NCBI GenBank assembly: GCA_964035545.1
Contig: OZ037771.1
Location: 4,453,128 to 4,517,127, forward strand
Direction of reading: 5' to 3'
Source: Bugula neritina
Lineage: Eukaryota; Bryozoa; Gymnolaemata; Cheilostomatida; Bugulidae
Length of the DNA stretch: 64,000 nt
Under the pieces are notes generated by a model. It had not been told where the DNA came from. It saw only the letters and a program-made list of their open reading frames with translations, and did no database searches. Below, piece after piece: positions 25,301 through 60,608 of the stretch (position 1 is its first letter; each line of letters starts with the position of its first letter). The position numbers and the translations under genes were made by a program.

Positions 25301-27675
25301 ACACAATATATTTTTGTCGTAGCTTATAGTACAGCATTAGCAGATGTATTGCATTATTGATCCTCATAGGGTATGCATATTATGCACTTAAGTTGTTTCT
25401 ATATTTTGTGGCATAACAGAGTTACATGGTTGTTTATTATTTATTCACAGGAGTTACCCATATAATGAGCCATTCGCCCACGTGCTGCCTGTACAATCTG
25501 AGTGATGCCCATAGAACCAAGTGCTGCTATTAAATTATAGTCATTGATGGAACTGCAAAATAATTGAAAGTCTCTTTTGTGCATTATTAATGTACACATG
25601 GACTCTTATGTAATCAATTAGCATGTGACAGCTTCCATGTACTAATTGACATCTAACACCCACACACTTGTGTCTGTTGAGACTAGACATGCTGCCAGAC
25701 ATGCAGCAAGTTTAAGCCTGTGGCTGTTGCCATCATTTATAACTAAAGGTACCTATCTGCGGCTATATGGAAGGTTTGTAGGGACTAAACTGAAGTGACG
25801 TCAAAGTTTGGAAATCAATTTTCATATACATGAAGGTATTTAAACAATTTAGGACTAATGATTATATTATTGCCACATGTTCCTATCACCTAGCATGGAA
25901 ATATTTGCAAAATAATCATATACCAAAAAACATGATGTTTTCAGGCTTTTAGATATATTACGTTGTAACATTTTTTAGATTTCAAGTGTTCAAAACTTTT
26001 GATTTATCATATGGTTGAATGATTCAACATCAATACTATAAAGTCTAGATTTGGAAAGATGAACAACCATATGGGGAGCTATAAAGACCTTAGCACCAGT
26101 TAAGTCAGATAACTTGCATGTAATGGACAAAAATGCCATCACAAAAAGAGAAATTTATTAGTAAATTCTATTCTGAGTCAATGGACCAAGACTAAAGCAA
26201 TATTCAGCTTAAAATCATACTTTTTAAAACAGAGTTTGTAGGGGGTGAGGTGGGGTGAGTGAGAGGGTGGGGTGGACCATAGGCTTCTTTTCTATGGAAT
26301 CAACATGAAACAGTTTTCATCCTAATAAACTCTATTGCAAAACTAATATACTAGACCCAAGAGAGAAAGAGAATTGGACATGCATGGTTATGAAAAGCAG
26401 AAAACATCAACAACATAATATGATTAGATTACAGCTAGATTACCGAGGTGACATGCAGGGGCTATTATATAAATGGTGTGCAGTGGCAGTGAGGGTGTGA
26501 TTTGCAATTATTAAGGTCAATGCAACAGTTCAGAAAACAAATACAATGTAGCCTCATTTTTCAAGATCCGTAAGCATAAACTCTGCAAGTTTGTGAATGT
26601 AATTGATATGCATTCACCGCAACCTTCACCGAACACCAATGACTGTTATAAACCTGGAACATAATATTTTTATATAGAATTGCTGACCCATGCTGTATAC
26701 CAACCTTGGTAGGAGGTAGAAGAGCTAATTTTTGACCTGATTACAAATAGGTCATCATTCTTAAGCATCTCTAAATGCTGGAGCTACAGATGTACAAACT
26801 GAACATATCTCAAGCCAAAACAACTTTTCTCCCAAATAATGGAAGAAAAAATAACAAAAATAACAATAAATCATTTGATACTGCTTTTAATGTAACTTGA
26901 AGCTGTGCTTGTTTGTTGATAGAAGTCTTTTGTGTTATGCAATTCATTGGATTAACATCTGTGATTACTTAATATGTTTTTATGAGCTAACAAACTTATG
27001 GTTATGAAAGGGGTGAAAACATGGGTCTTAGGATACTGAGAAAAATAAAATTTATATTTAAAACCACTAGTAGAAAGCCTGAGCCTGAGTTAGCAATTAA
27101 TTAAACAAATAGGCTTATAATACAAATGACGTTTATATTTGAAAGCGTCTAGTCATATATGGATATATTACACTGTTTGCTTAATTTCATTGAAAAATCT
27201 AATGAATGGAATGTTTGTAGAACAAATTAAAAAAACTAAGAACATATGTTTAACAGCTTATTAAGGCTCACCAGTTTATTAAATTTAGATATAAATATAT
27301 TATTGTTTGGTAAATATTAGCTACGGATATAATATTTGCTGAAACGCCCATGTAATTATTGTTCCTCCGGAAATATCATATATTCCTTTTTTCAAGTGAA
27401 ATGTCAACATTCTATGTAAAAGAAGTTGAACTATAAAGGTGACTCTCACCCCTAATTGAATTACCTAATGCTACAATTATACCTACAAGGTTGAATTCAT
27501 AAAGCCTACGCAGAGGAAAACTGAGAGCACTGTTGATATTCGTACCTGGGCACAAATTCTACCCAAAATGTTATTTAAGTTGTATATTTAATGGAGTTAC
27601 AACAGTAACCCTAAGTGTTCGCTATATAATATATTTGCCTGTAAAAGTATATGCTTCATAAACTGTTACAGCGCA

Positions 27676-27836
27676 ATGTGTGTGCGTGCGTGTGGAGTGT
27701 GGAGTGTGGAGTGTGGAGTGTGTGAGTGTGTGACTGTGTGTATGTGTGTATGTGTGTGTGTATGTGTGTGTGTGCGTGTGTGCGTGTGTGTGTGTGCGTG
27801 TGTGCGTGTGTGCATGTGTGTGTGCGTGTGTGTGTT
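27676..27836. repeat. (GT)n / GTGTGC microsatellite
   Basis: About 160 bp of GT-rich tandem repeat, starting with a GTGGAGT/GTGTGGA subrepeat (about 27,690-27,720) and then mixed GTGTGTGC units. The frames on both strands across it are repeat artefacts. Confidence 0.95.
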
Positions 27837-30734
27837 TGAGTTTTTGTCACATTTCTTATCAAATATAAAGCGCAAGAGCAATAAATTATATAAATATACA
27901 CTTTATTTTAGTAATTACTTGTATTGCTTATAAATGTCACTTTCCCCGGAAACAGTTATAAATCAGTTGTTTCCCCTCATAGCTAGAAGAAATTTGACAT
28001 GAAATAATTATTCATGTATGAGACGATTGATTGAAGTACAAGAATAAAATGTCAGACAACTCCTTGTTGATATTTCAGAAGTTAGCTAATTTTAATATCA
28101 AAGGTATAATAACAGCAATATTATAGTGTATAGCTACTTAGACTATGATTATGATTGGGTTGAAAAGCAATATATTTATTCTTACTATACTAGTTTACAC
28201 ACTTAAAGTCACGTATACATTATAATTACATTATTGATTTTGCAGTTACAGTTGCAGAGCTGACATGTTGCTATGGTGATAAGGATAAACGAAATAACAT
28301 AAATCATATATATAATAGTATAGGGTATGGCATCTGAGTATATATAATAACATTATTGCAACCAATCTAAGCTCACGTACTATTTACCCAGGGTTTTAGA
28401 GTTAATTACTAGCAAGAGAAGGCCATGCATCAAGCTGCAACTGCAAAATCTCTTACTGAAGTCTAGATTTCTTTATTCCACATAACTATAATAATGCTGA
28501 ATTAACCAACACACACTCACTTACAAATCAAATTGTTCAGCAAATGAAAGTCTAAATTTTGTAAATTATAACCATGCAAAAGGTCAGTATTTCTCAGGTA
28601 AAAGGTCAAGCTAATCAGATTTAAAAAAGGCTCTTTAAAAATATGAGTTCTAAAATCTTGGATTAACTGTCACATTTCTATCGCTGCCATTTTCAAACAA
28701 AAAGGTGCTACTCATATGCTAAACGTCATGTCTCTTCTTCGAATCCTCTCCAATTTCTCACTTGTAGCTTGACTGGCTAAGTCTCCAACAATGCTTAAAA
28801 TGAACTTCAAAGAGATTGAATACCAATTATAGATTGAATGTCTGAAAACTCCAAACAATGGTGACTCCCTGCGTATAACGTTGCTATTTTAGTTTGAGTT
28901 TGGCAAAGGTTTGAGTTTGCTATCTATCATCTTTTCAGTTCATTGATCCTATCTATTGATATAAATAGTATACGTAGTTATCATACTATGATAATTAGAT
29001 GGGTGCTCAACAAATATATTATGGTAATGTATAAGGCCATTATATATTACATTAGTTATGCTATGTGTAAGCTAACACACCACATACATATTTTACATAG
29101 GTTTAAACTCGCGAGCTTCACATAATTATTCATAGCCACATTCTAAAACATCATAGTCCATGACAAGTTGCGTGTATTCCTAGTCAATACCATAAAAAAA
29201 ATGTTGCAGATATTTTACATAAATTAAATTTATTGGCACTTAAACGCCCATAATTATATGAATCAATTTATATGCATACACGATTATGCTTTATGCAACT
29301 GCGTAATGTTCAATATTGTCTACACCCTGCAAACTCCTTTTTATTCTATTATATATACATGAAACCAGATTTTTGTACAACCTATTTCTAACACTTATAG
29401 CATGATATTCCATAGCATGCAGGCTGCAGCTAATAATATTTATGCCTTAACAAGTCTTTTCAACTTTTAGCAGTGAAACTGAAACCCTAGCATGCTATGT
29501 TCAAAGGAAACTTAGCATGTGAACCTGGACTCTATCATCAGAAGTGAATAGTCTGGAATGGAACCTGTCTACTTGCCTAATCAAAACAAAAGCTCTAAGC
29601 TAATGTGGTTATAGAAACAAATGACCCACAATGCATACATGCATCATGCACAAATTTGTACTCGTTTCACGCTCCACTCTACAGTATCCATGTGATGTAT
29701 CCTAAAAAGGAAAGAAAAATGACCTTTAATATACTTTGTTATTAGTTTTCCATTAATAGCAATATTCCTCGAGGATACACTTGCACGCTGATTGTGTTAT
29801 ATTGATTTACTATGAGAATGATGTCATATCGGCATAGGATAATTAGTTTGCTGTACGCAGCAGCGTTATCTAACTACGTGATTGTAAAATCAAGATAAGA
29901 CAGCTGTACCAAGCAAAAACATTTATTTCAATAGCAGAATACAGTGAAGCAAATATAATCCATTAGAAACTGGTTTCAAAACAAGTCAGAAATATGTTCT
30001 AATCAATAAGGAAAGGATTACTAAATTATTGCGCAATGCATACGATATACAACTTTACAATGTTTGTTTGCACCAACTATATAAGGTGTTGGCAACTGAT
30101 TATCAAAACAAAATTACAACCTGTCAGATAACTTTACTAGGTGTGAGAATAAAAGTATTAAAAATAATAAATGATACTATATTACATATTGTTTATGCCA
30201 GCACCATAGAATAAACAATATTATGTCGTAGTAATATCAGCTGAATTGGAATGAGATATAAGAGAGTATGTAATATGAGGATTTTCAGCCAATGCGATGA
30301 GTTAGTGCATAACTTTGCTCTGCATCATGCAGCTAACAATTATGGCCGACATAATAAAATTAATGACAAACATTTTAAAACGATTCTGCAATACAAGCAC
30401 TTTATGTTTTGTTGAAATTTATGATGCTTTTAACTAACTGGTACTCCTTACAGATGCCCCCCACCTGTGAAGTTGCTCCCAGACTATAACAGGGTGCTCA
30501 CACTACAATGAGATAGTCTATACTCTATCCTGTATCAACTTAGAGGATGCGCCAGCTTGCCTCAAATGCTGCAGCAGACACTCCTGACCTATGAAAGAGT
30601 TGATGTGTAATAAAGTAGACGTGGAACTATGAAGACATCTTTGCTCAGATTAAATTAGAAAGGTAGGAACTTTAGAACTTAAATTTTTATGCTACAAAAA
30701 TGTTTGCTAGAGAACTCTAGAACCTACTAATTGC

Positions 30735-31053
30735 TTGAAGTCTCCATCCCTGTGAAAACCCCTGATATGAAAAGGGATTTTAATCAGGCAAAGATTACCG
30801 GCCTTTACCATGCTGGCTTCACATTGAGGAGTAATTATGATAGGATGCTCTTCCCGGCATCCATCAAGGATCTAGATTCAAACCCATTGTAGTGTTGAGA
30901 TTCGCCAGCACCCCCCCCCTCATAGTGAAATGGATACCGCTGGCTGTTAAGTTGGAGGTTTGTGGTTGATCCCTGGTGGGGGCAGAAGTTTTACACTCAT
31001 GACCTGTGGTTACACTTGGCTTTCGTTCTAACCACTAGTCCATGGCTACTCGC
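30735..31053 (-). mobile_element. tRNA-derived SINE interrupted by another insertion
   Basis: The tail and body lie at 30,735-30,885 (CCATCCCTGTGAAAACCCC ... GATGCTCTTCCCGGCATCC ... AGATTCAAACCC) and the tRNA head at about 30,993-31,053 (TTCTAACCACTAGTCCATGG). Between B box and head, 30,886-30,992 is foreign. This insert has its own tRNA-like features on the plus strand (TAGTGAAATGGATACCGC as a possible A box, GGTTTGTGGTTGATCCC as a possible B box). It is therefore a nested insertion. Confidence 0.65.
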
Positions 31054-32124
31054 ACAAAAGTAATTGCTAGAGATGGTAGTAAAATCAGATCCCCATGCTT
31101 TACTTTTGAAACAACAGATGACTACACACAGAAACTGGAATTGCTCTCTTGAAGATGGGATATGATGACAGAATCCTGGCTAGCCACTGCTGCCAAAACT
31201 GGCAGCTTATGTAACATGCAGGGATATTTACTAGTAAAAAGGGAAAGCAACTCCATTGCTATGCAAACACTCCTATAATATACAATAATGTAAAGTAGAC
31301 AAATGCACCAACAACAACATAATATATTGCAACACAACAGTATTTTTATTGCACCTGAAAAAATCTAATCTTCGATCTTTCAAGCCATTTATCTGAATTT
31401 TTGTGAAGAGGCAATTAGCATTAGCTGGCAGTTAAAACTGAACAAACATGCTTGAAAATACACAAAGCAAATACTTTGGCAAGAAACTGATAATATATTT
31501 ATTTATTTTGGTGAATAACAATTAATGAAAACAAGGTTGTTGTAGTACATAATCAATAGGAGGCTATAAATACATACAGAGCACGTTTAGTGTACTCATG
31601 TGCTTGCATTATAGGTGAGATTTTTAAGTTTAGAGTCAGCACTCTATACCTGGGAGTGGCAGACATTTATATGGCATCAGATACATTCAAGTGCTGACTT
31701 GAAATCCACTGCCTATACCACGTATCCAAGTCAGGACGAAAGTTAATAACTTGATGACTGTAAGTTTATAGCAAACTTTTACATTATGAACATTTTAGTG
31801 AAACAGGAAATGCAAAAAATGACCGAAGACACCTCAAAAGCTTAGCCATGACATGTGAAATTTATTTACATAAAAAAACTAATGTTTAATATTCACAAAC
31901 TGAAAAAATCATCAATATTTTTACAAAGTTTTCACCAACAAAATACCTCCAGCCAATTCAACCATGTATTATATGCACGGTATTACAGAATATAGTAGAT
32001 ATATAGGTAATATACAATCCAATAAAAATATATACATATATCATATACCATAGCCTAAGCTGATAATATCAATAACCATAGTCACTGTGTCCAGTGTAAG
32101 TAAAATTAATGTACAGAACTAAAA

Positions 32125-47571
<15,447 letters not shown>

Positions 47572-50500
47572 ACCGACGCGCTTCTTCAATACCAGATTTA
47601 AACAACTCTCACAATATTTTATGACAGTAAAACAAACAAAAGTTTTTAGTTAAACTATGAATTAAGTTGTGTAAGTTAGCTTAAAATATGTCCAATTCAT
47701 TGTTGCCACATATGTTTTGACAGGTACAGAAGCAGTGAGACAGCCTTTTGGCTTTAGTTTTGTGGCTAACGAGCAATAAGATTTGTAAAAAATAATAAAA
47801 AGTGTGTTTTTAAGTGAAATGGTTTTGAGGTTATAAGAACTATAAGACATGCATGGCTAATGAGAATCAGTCCACACAAAATACTTCTCCTCAACATACA
47901 AAGTTTATAAATTAAGCATCAATGACTGCCTGTTGCCATGAGAGAAAAACTAGTATCAGTCTATCTAACATTTATATTTACTACAATAACAATTATAGCT
48001 CTTGAATCCAAAATTCCCCAACAATCCGAAAACTTTGAATAGTACAACATATTAAAAAAAATTTAAATAATAATTTTTAGTATTTCCCAACTGTAACACC
48101 TGAGGCAATACATCTCTATGTTTAGGCTAGTAGCCTATTACAGTTTCTTGAATTCTTTTAGATAAAATTAAAGTAGCATATAAGATGCTTTATTTTGAAA
48201 TTATTTAAAATAAATTGAATTGTTAACCATAAGTGATGCTTAAAAACAATTACATAAGTTAACTTTTAAGGTTTGATGTCTATTTTTAATGATAGCAGAA
48301 CAAGTATTTTGACTTGCCCAAAACAAAGTACAGACTAGGACTACACGACAGAGTAAGAATAACTATAATAACAATTACAATACTGTTACTAATACTAAAC
48401 GTGTTTGATAGCACTATCAATATCACTATGTCTAGAGCAATAGTATTAGTATGATACTATGTGAATGTCTATCAGTATTACTATTACGCATTAGCATTAT
48501 TAATGGTGTTGGTATAAAATTTATTTTTATCCCTTGAAAAACTACACTAGTTTAATTTTATCGTCGTCATTATGATTATTCATCGATTATTTAAATTATT
48601 ATTATAAATATTAATTATTATATGATTTAGTTGTACAATTATTAAGGCTTAGTATCAGTATGAGTATCAATATGAGTACACATATGATTGACACTAACTG
48701 CAATGGCAACAGTGCAGTCAGAGTTCACTCAAAATCAATACTTAGTCTTATACTTATAGTTATAGTCATACTGATACTCGTAGTGATAGTCACTGATACT
48801 GATAGTCATACTCATACTGAAAGTGATTCTCATGCTAAGCCTAATGTTTATATTTCACTATTTACACCATGAGTCCATGACTACCACTATCAGTATCAGT
48901 ATGACTATGAGTATCAGTATCGGTATGTAATACTAATATTAAATGTATGAGATTGAGTATCAGTATGACTATGAGACTATGAGTATGAGTATGGGTTCAT
49001 GATTATAATCATGATGATGATGATGATGATCATGAAGTGAACGTTAAACCAATTTTAATTTAGTTTTACCATGTCCTCAAGACATTCACTTGGAGTTTTA
49101 CATACTCATAATCATAATGATAGACACTCACGTAATCATACACATTAAAAATAACACTAACTAGTAACACTAACTGCTACTATCAGCAGTACCAGTAAGT
49201 GTAACACTAACTACTAACTACTAACTAGTAAGAACAGTATTACACCATTTAATTTTGTGAATGTGAAGGTCAAGGCTACTTTAAGGTTGAGGTTAAATAA
49301 TAATTATATTAAATTGTTATTTTATTGGTTGACTGTAGAATAGCTGACCAATCAAGTTGTGTTGCCATGATACGTATAAGCAACTTTTTCAAAGTTAATG
49401 TATTAGTGTTGTTGGGAAGCTAAAGGTCAAATACAAGGACTTTGAAACTGAATTTGTTAAATTGAGAAGTTTTATCAATTGATAGACTCTTTTCATATTT
49501 GTATCTGAAGTAAGTTTTTTTAAAAAGTCAGCCAATAAAAGTGAGCGAATGGTTGTAATCAGATTCAGTTAAGTCTAGATATTCATGTTTATATTAGTAA
49601 CAGTAACATTTAACAGCTGCCATGAGTATGGCTCAATGACTCACGAGACTGAGTAAAATTCTAAAAACTAAGAAGTCATATCATTATTCAAGATGTCAAT
49701 TGTCACTTGCTTTAGCATAGAAGATGATGAAAAAATGTTAGTGAATATCTGGTGAGTCAGTATGAGTACTACATTAACTTTAAGAACAAGTGAATTCTAT
49801 TCGGCTATTCCGATTCGCTTTGCAGGGTTCAACTTCAAGTTGTGAAGAGGTTATTACATTTGCTAGAATTATCATACAGCCAGTATTCGCATTCATATTG
49901 CTCATTCTTAAGTGATTTGCTTATTGAGCCGTAATCGTATTGGCAACAGTCACCAGTGATAATGATTTCAGTAATTATATGGTCATTTAATTATAATGAT
50001 TATGACTGTAGTAAGTCTCTGTAATAACTATCACTGTGGCTATGGTTTTGACTAATTGATATGAGCATTATGCTTTTACAATGTCAAACAATCTGGCTAG
50101 CCTGCTCATACTGACGACTTATGAGAAAGGTGCCTTAATGGCTGCTGGCTTTATACTTGGTCACCTCTGTTTATTGGTACATTTTCTATATCAGATGTTC
50201 AAGTTATATAAATTTAATAATTGTTTAGCATATCAGTCAAAAATTCAGATTCTTTAATTATACATTGTGTAGCTTTGTTATAATCTAAAAAGTAAAAAAA
50301 TTTACACAGTGAATTAGTAAAATTTATACATTTAATATTATGTATACAGACTGTAACTTTTTTCATTATATGTAAAAAATAATTTTCAATGTTCATAAAG
50401 CAAAACTTAGCATAAATGGAATTAGTCCTCACTACTGTTGTCTAATATTTTGGTACCTACTTAGATGCTGTTAAGTTCTTGTACCTTATTGTTGAGTACA

Positions 50501-50595
50501 ACATTCAATAAAATTCATATTGTTGGCAGAATGAGCAGTGAAACAGCATAGCTACTACTACAGTATCTAAAACATTGAATACTACGGTTGTTTCA
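47572..50595. promoter_or_regulatory. Divergent intergenic spacer between INTS4 and the 646-residue gene
   Basis: The two genes start head to head here, so both promoters should lie in this 3.0-kb interval. No TATA box or other core element can be assigned with confidence. The section 48,640-49,020 holds diverged AGTATCAGTATGAGTATC-type repeats and a GATGATGATGATGATGATCATGA stretch. The open frames at 47,662-47,850 (-), 48,660-48,872 (+) and 50,214-50,432 (-) have no support. Confidence 0.45.
48640..49020. repeat. Degenerate array of AGTATCAGTATGA-like units in both orientations
   Basis: Variants of AGTATCAGTATGAGTAT occur many times on the plus strand (48,648-48,680, 48,887-48,925, 48,955-48,990). 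Reverse complements such as CATACTGATACTC and ACTGATACTGATAGTC lie between them (48,760-48,820). The array can thus fold into long imperfect stems. It ends in a (GAT)n run near 49,012-49,030. Confidence 0.75.
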
Positions 50596-58885
<8,290 letters not shown>

Positions 58886-59002
58886 AATATACTTGTACAC
58901 ATTTGCTCAGCTGTAGAGAGAACTAGTTTGTCAATACAGTAGAGTACAGCTGCATATGAACTTTGACATGTCTGCATAACTTGACCTAATTAGATAAAGA
59001 AT

Positions 59003-59778
59003 CACCGGCTTTCCATGTACCGATCTCAGATCGATCTTAGCGAGATCGATCCATGGAAAGACGCCAAAGATCGATCTCCGTCGATCTGAGCTGGTCGGTC
59101 TGTGGAGCTCGAACTCAGATCGATCTCATGTCAATAAGACCATGGAAAGATGCCAGATCGATCTGAGAAGTAGAAAAAGACTGCGCGCTACAATGTTGTC
59201 TGCTAATAAAAATGATAACTTATTGATAATTACTAAGCAAAGTAATTAATAATTATGATAGCCACTTTTTCAGATGCCAAAACTTTGACTTTCAGTACAA
59301 TGATTAGGAAAACTCAATTATATGCAGTAGAAGGTAAAAAAATGGGAAAATTTAAATTGATTTTAAATGACTAATAAAACTTAGTTTCATTAGCTATTTT
59401 CTTTGTAATTTTAAGCCTAACAGTCTTGTAAGTTTATTAATAATCTGCTAGACAGCCATTAATTTTATATAAGCTGTCAAGCTAAAAAATTAAAATTAAT
59501 TATTTTAAATTGGCCAAATTACTATACACTGAAAGCTTTGCTGCGTATAGTTTATAGCTGGGATTAAACTTTAGACTATGACTATCTTGTTTTCAACAGC
59601 AGTAGCTTTAATCACTCAAATAGGTAAACAAATTATACTTTTAAAGTATCCTTCACTTAAGAGGAGGCAACTTCGCGAGATCAATCTGACACTCTCATGG
59701 AAAAACGATCGATCTGAGCACATTTCTCAGATCGATCTCAGCGAGATCGATCTGAGATCGGTACATGGAAAGCCCGTG
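59003..59778. mobile_element. 776-bp TIR element rich in AGATCGATCT palindromes
   Basis: The left end CACCGGCTTTCCATGTACCG and the reverse complement of the right end CACGGGCTTTCCATGTACCG match, and the inverted repeat goes on through TCTCAGATCGATCT. AAT flanks both sides (59,000-59,002 and 59,779-59,781), a 3-bp target duplication. Both terminal regions (59,003-59,175 and 59,665-59,778) contain many AGATCGATCT/GATCGATC palindromes and repeated CATGGAAAG blocks. The middle is plain AT-rich DNA without a transposase, so the element is non-autonomous. A 3-bp duplication would fit PIF/Harbinger-like elements, but the terminal motif does not let me assign a superfamily. Confidence 0.85.
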
Positions 59779-59781
59779 AAT

Positions 59782-60608
59782 ATGTGATGTGTTTAATTTA
59801 TGCAGTTTTGAAATATTTGGATATATGTTTCAACTACCACCTGCAGACTACTTGATAGTTTATACTCAAATCTTGTTGTTTTATAATAAATTTTGTGCAA
59901 ACATTTCTTGAATTAGTTTAAAATTTCTGATTCCTTGCTGCGACATTACCAATTAGCTCTGAAGTATTATAAAACTAATAGTAATCATTTCTAAAATTCA
60001 TTGCAAGCTATTCTTAGCTGCTGCAACACACATTTGCTTGATAATTGAAAGTTCAAAGTTTAAACTTTAAAGTGCTTGCCCCCTTGTCAAAACACACGCA
60101 TGCATGCACTATATAACTGATGATGTACTATGTAGAATTATTCTATACTTTATATACTATCTTTAGATGCACCAAAGATAGACTAAATTTTAGATCAAAA
60201 TAATGTTATATCAAAGTATAGGTTATATATGGTTTCAACCAATTTTATTGAAATGAATGAATAATAGTTTCAGCTAAAAATACATAGCTTTCACCATATT
60301 ATAGTGAAATAGCATTAAAACTCACTAAACCGCAAAAAATACATATTGCACATAAAATAAAATATAGGCTAATATAGATAACATATCAATACATATTATT
60401 ATATTATTTTCATAAAATGACACTTTATAGCATAGGGATATACTGAAGAACAAAATTATATAACTGTAAATCTGACAGCAATAAATATAATATGTACTAT
60501 ACAGCAAAGAGGTAATTTTAGAGCAATTTTAAACACAATGTTTTCAGCACATTGTTTGATAAGAAAGTGCTTTTAATCATGCATGCACAACTCAGTTTTT
60601 GACATACT
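59782..60608. other. AT-rich spacer, 3' side of the triple-module gene
   Basis: No gene seen. The open frame at 60,325-60,507 (-) is a low-complexity Tyr/Ile-rich artefact. Confidence 0.5.

Larger units (their letters stand above)
22440..32124. other. Long gene-poor spacer between PH-like gene and INTS4
   Basis: Across about 9.7 kb I find no exon chain with consistent phases. It contains a (GT)n/GTGC microsatellite at 27,676-27,836, a GGGGTGAGGTGGGG-rich stretch near 26,240-26,280 and a SINE compound at 30,735-31,053. Open frames at 24,857-25,069 (+), 25,074-25,262 (-), 28,943-29,125 (+), 30,029-30,214 (+) and 31,122-31,337 (-) show no domain or splice support. The 5' end of the PH-like gene may lie near 23,300-23,700, where composition is more balanced, but I cannot place it. 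Confidence 0.5.

Noticed and set aside
27656-27933. Cys/Val and His/Thr repeat frames
   Set aside because: Produced by the GT/CA microsatellite.
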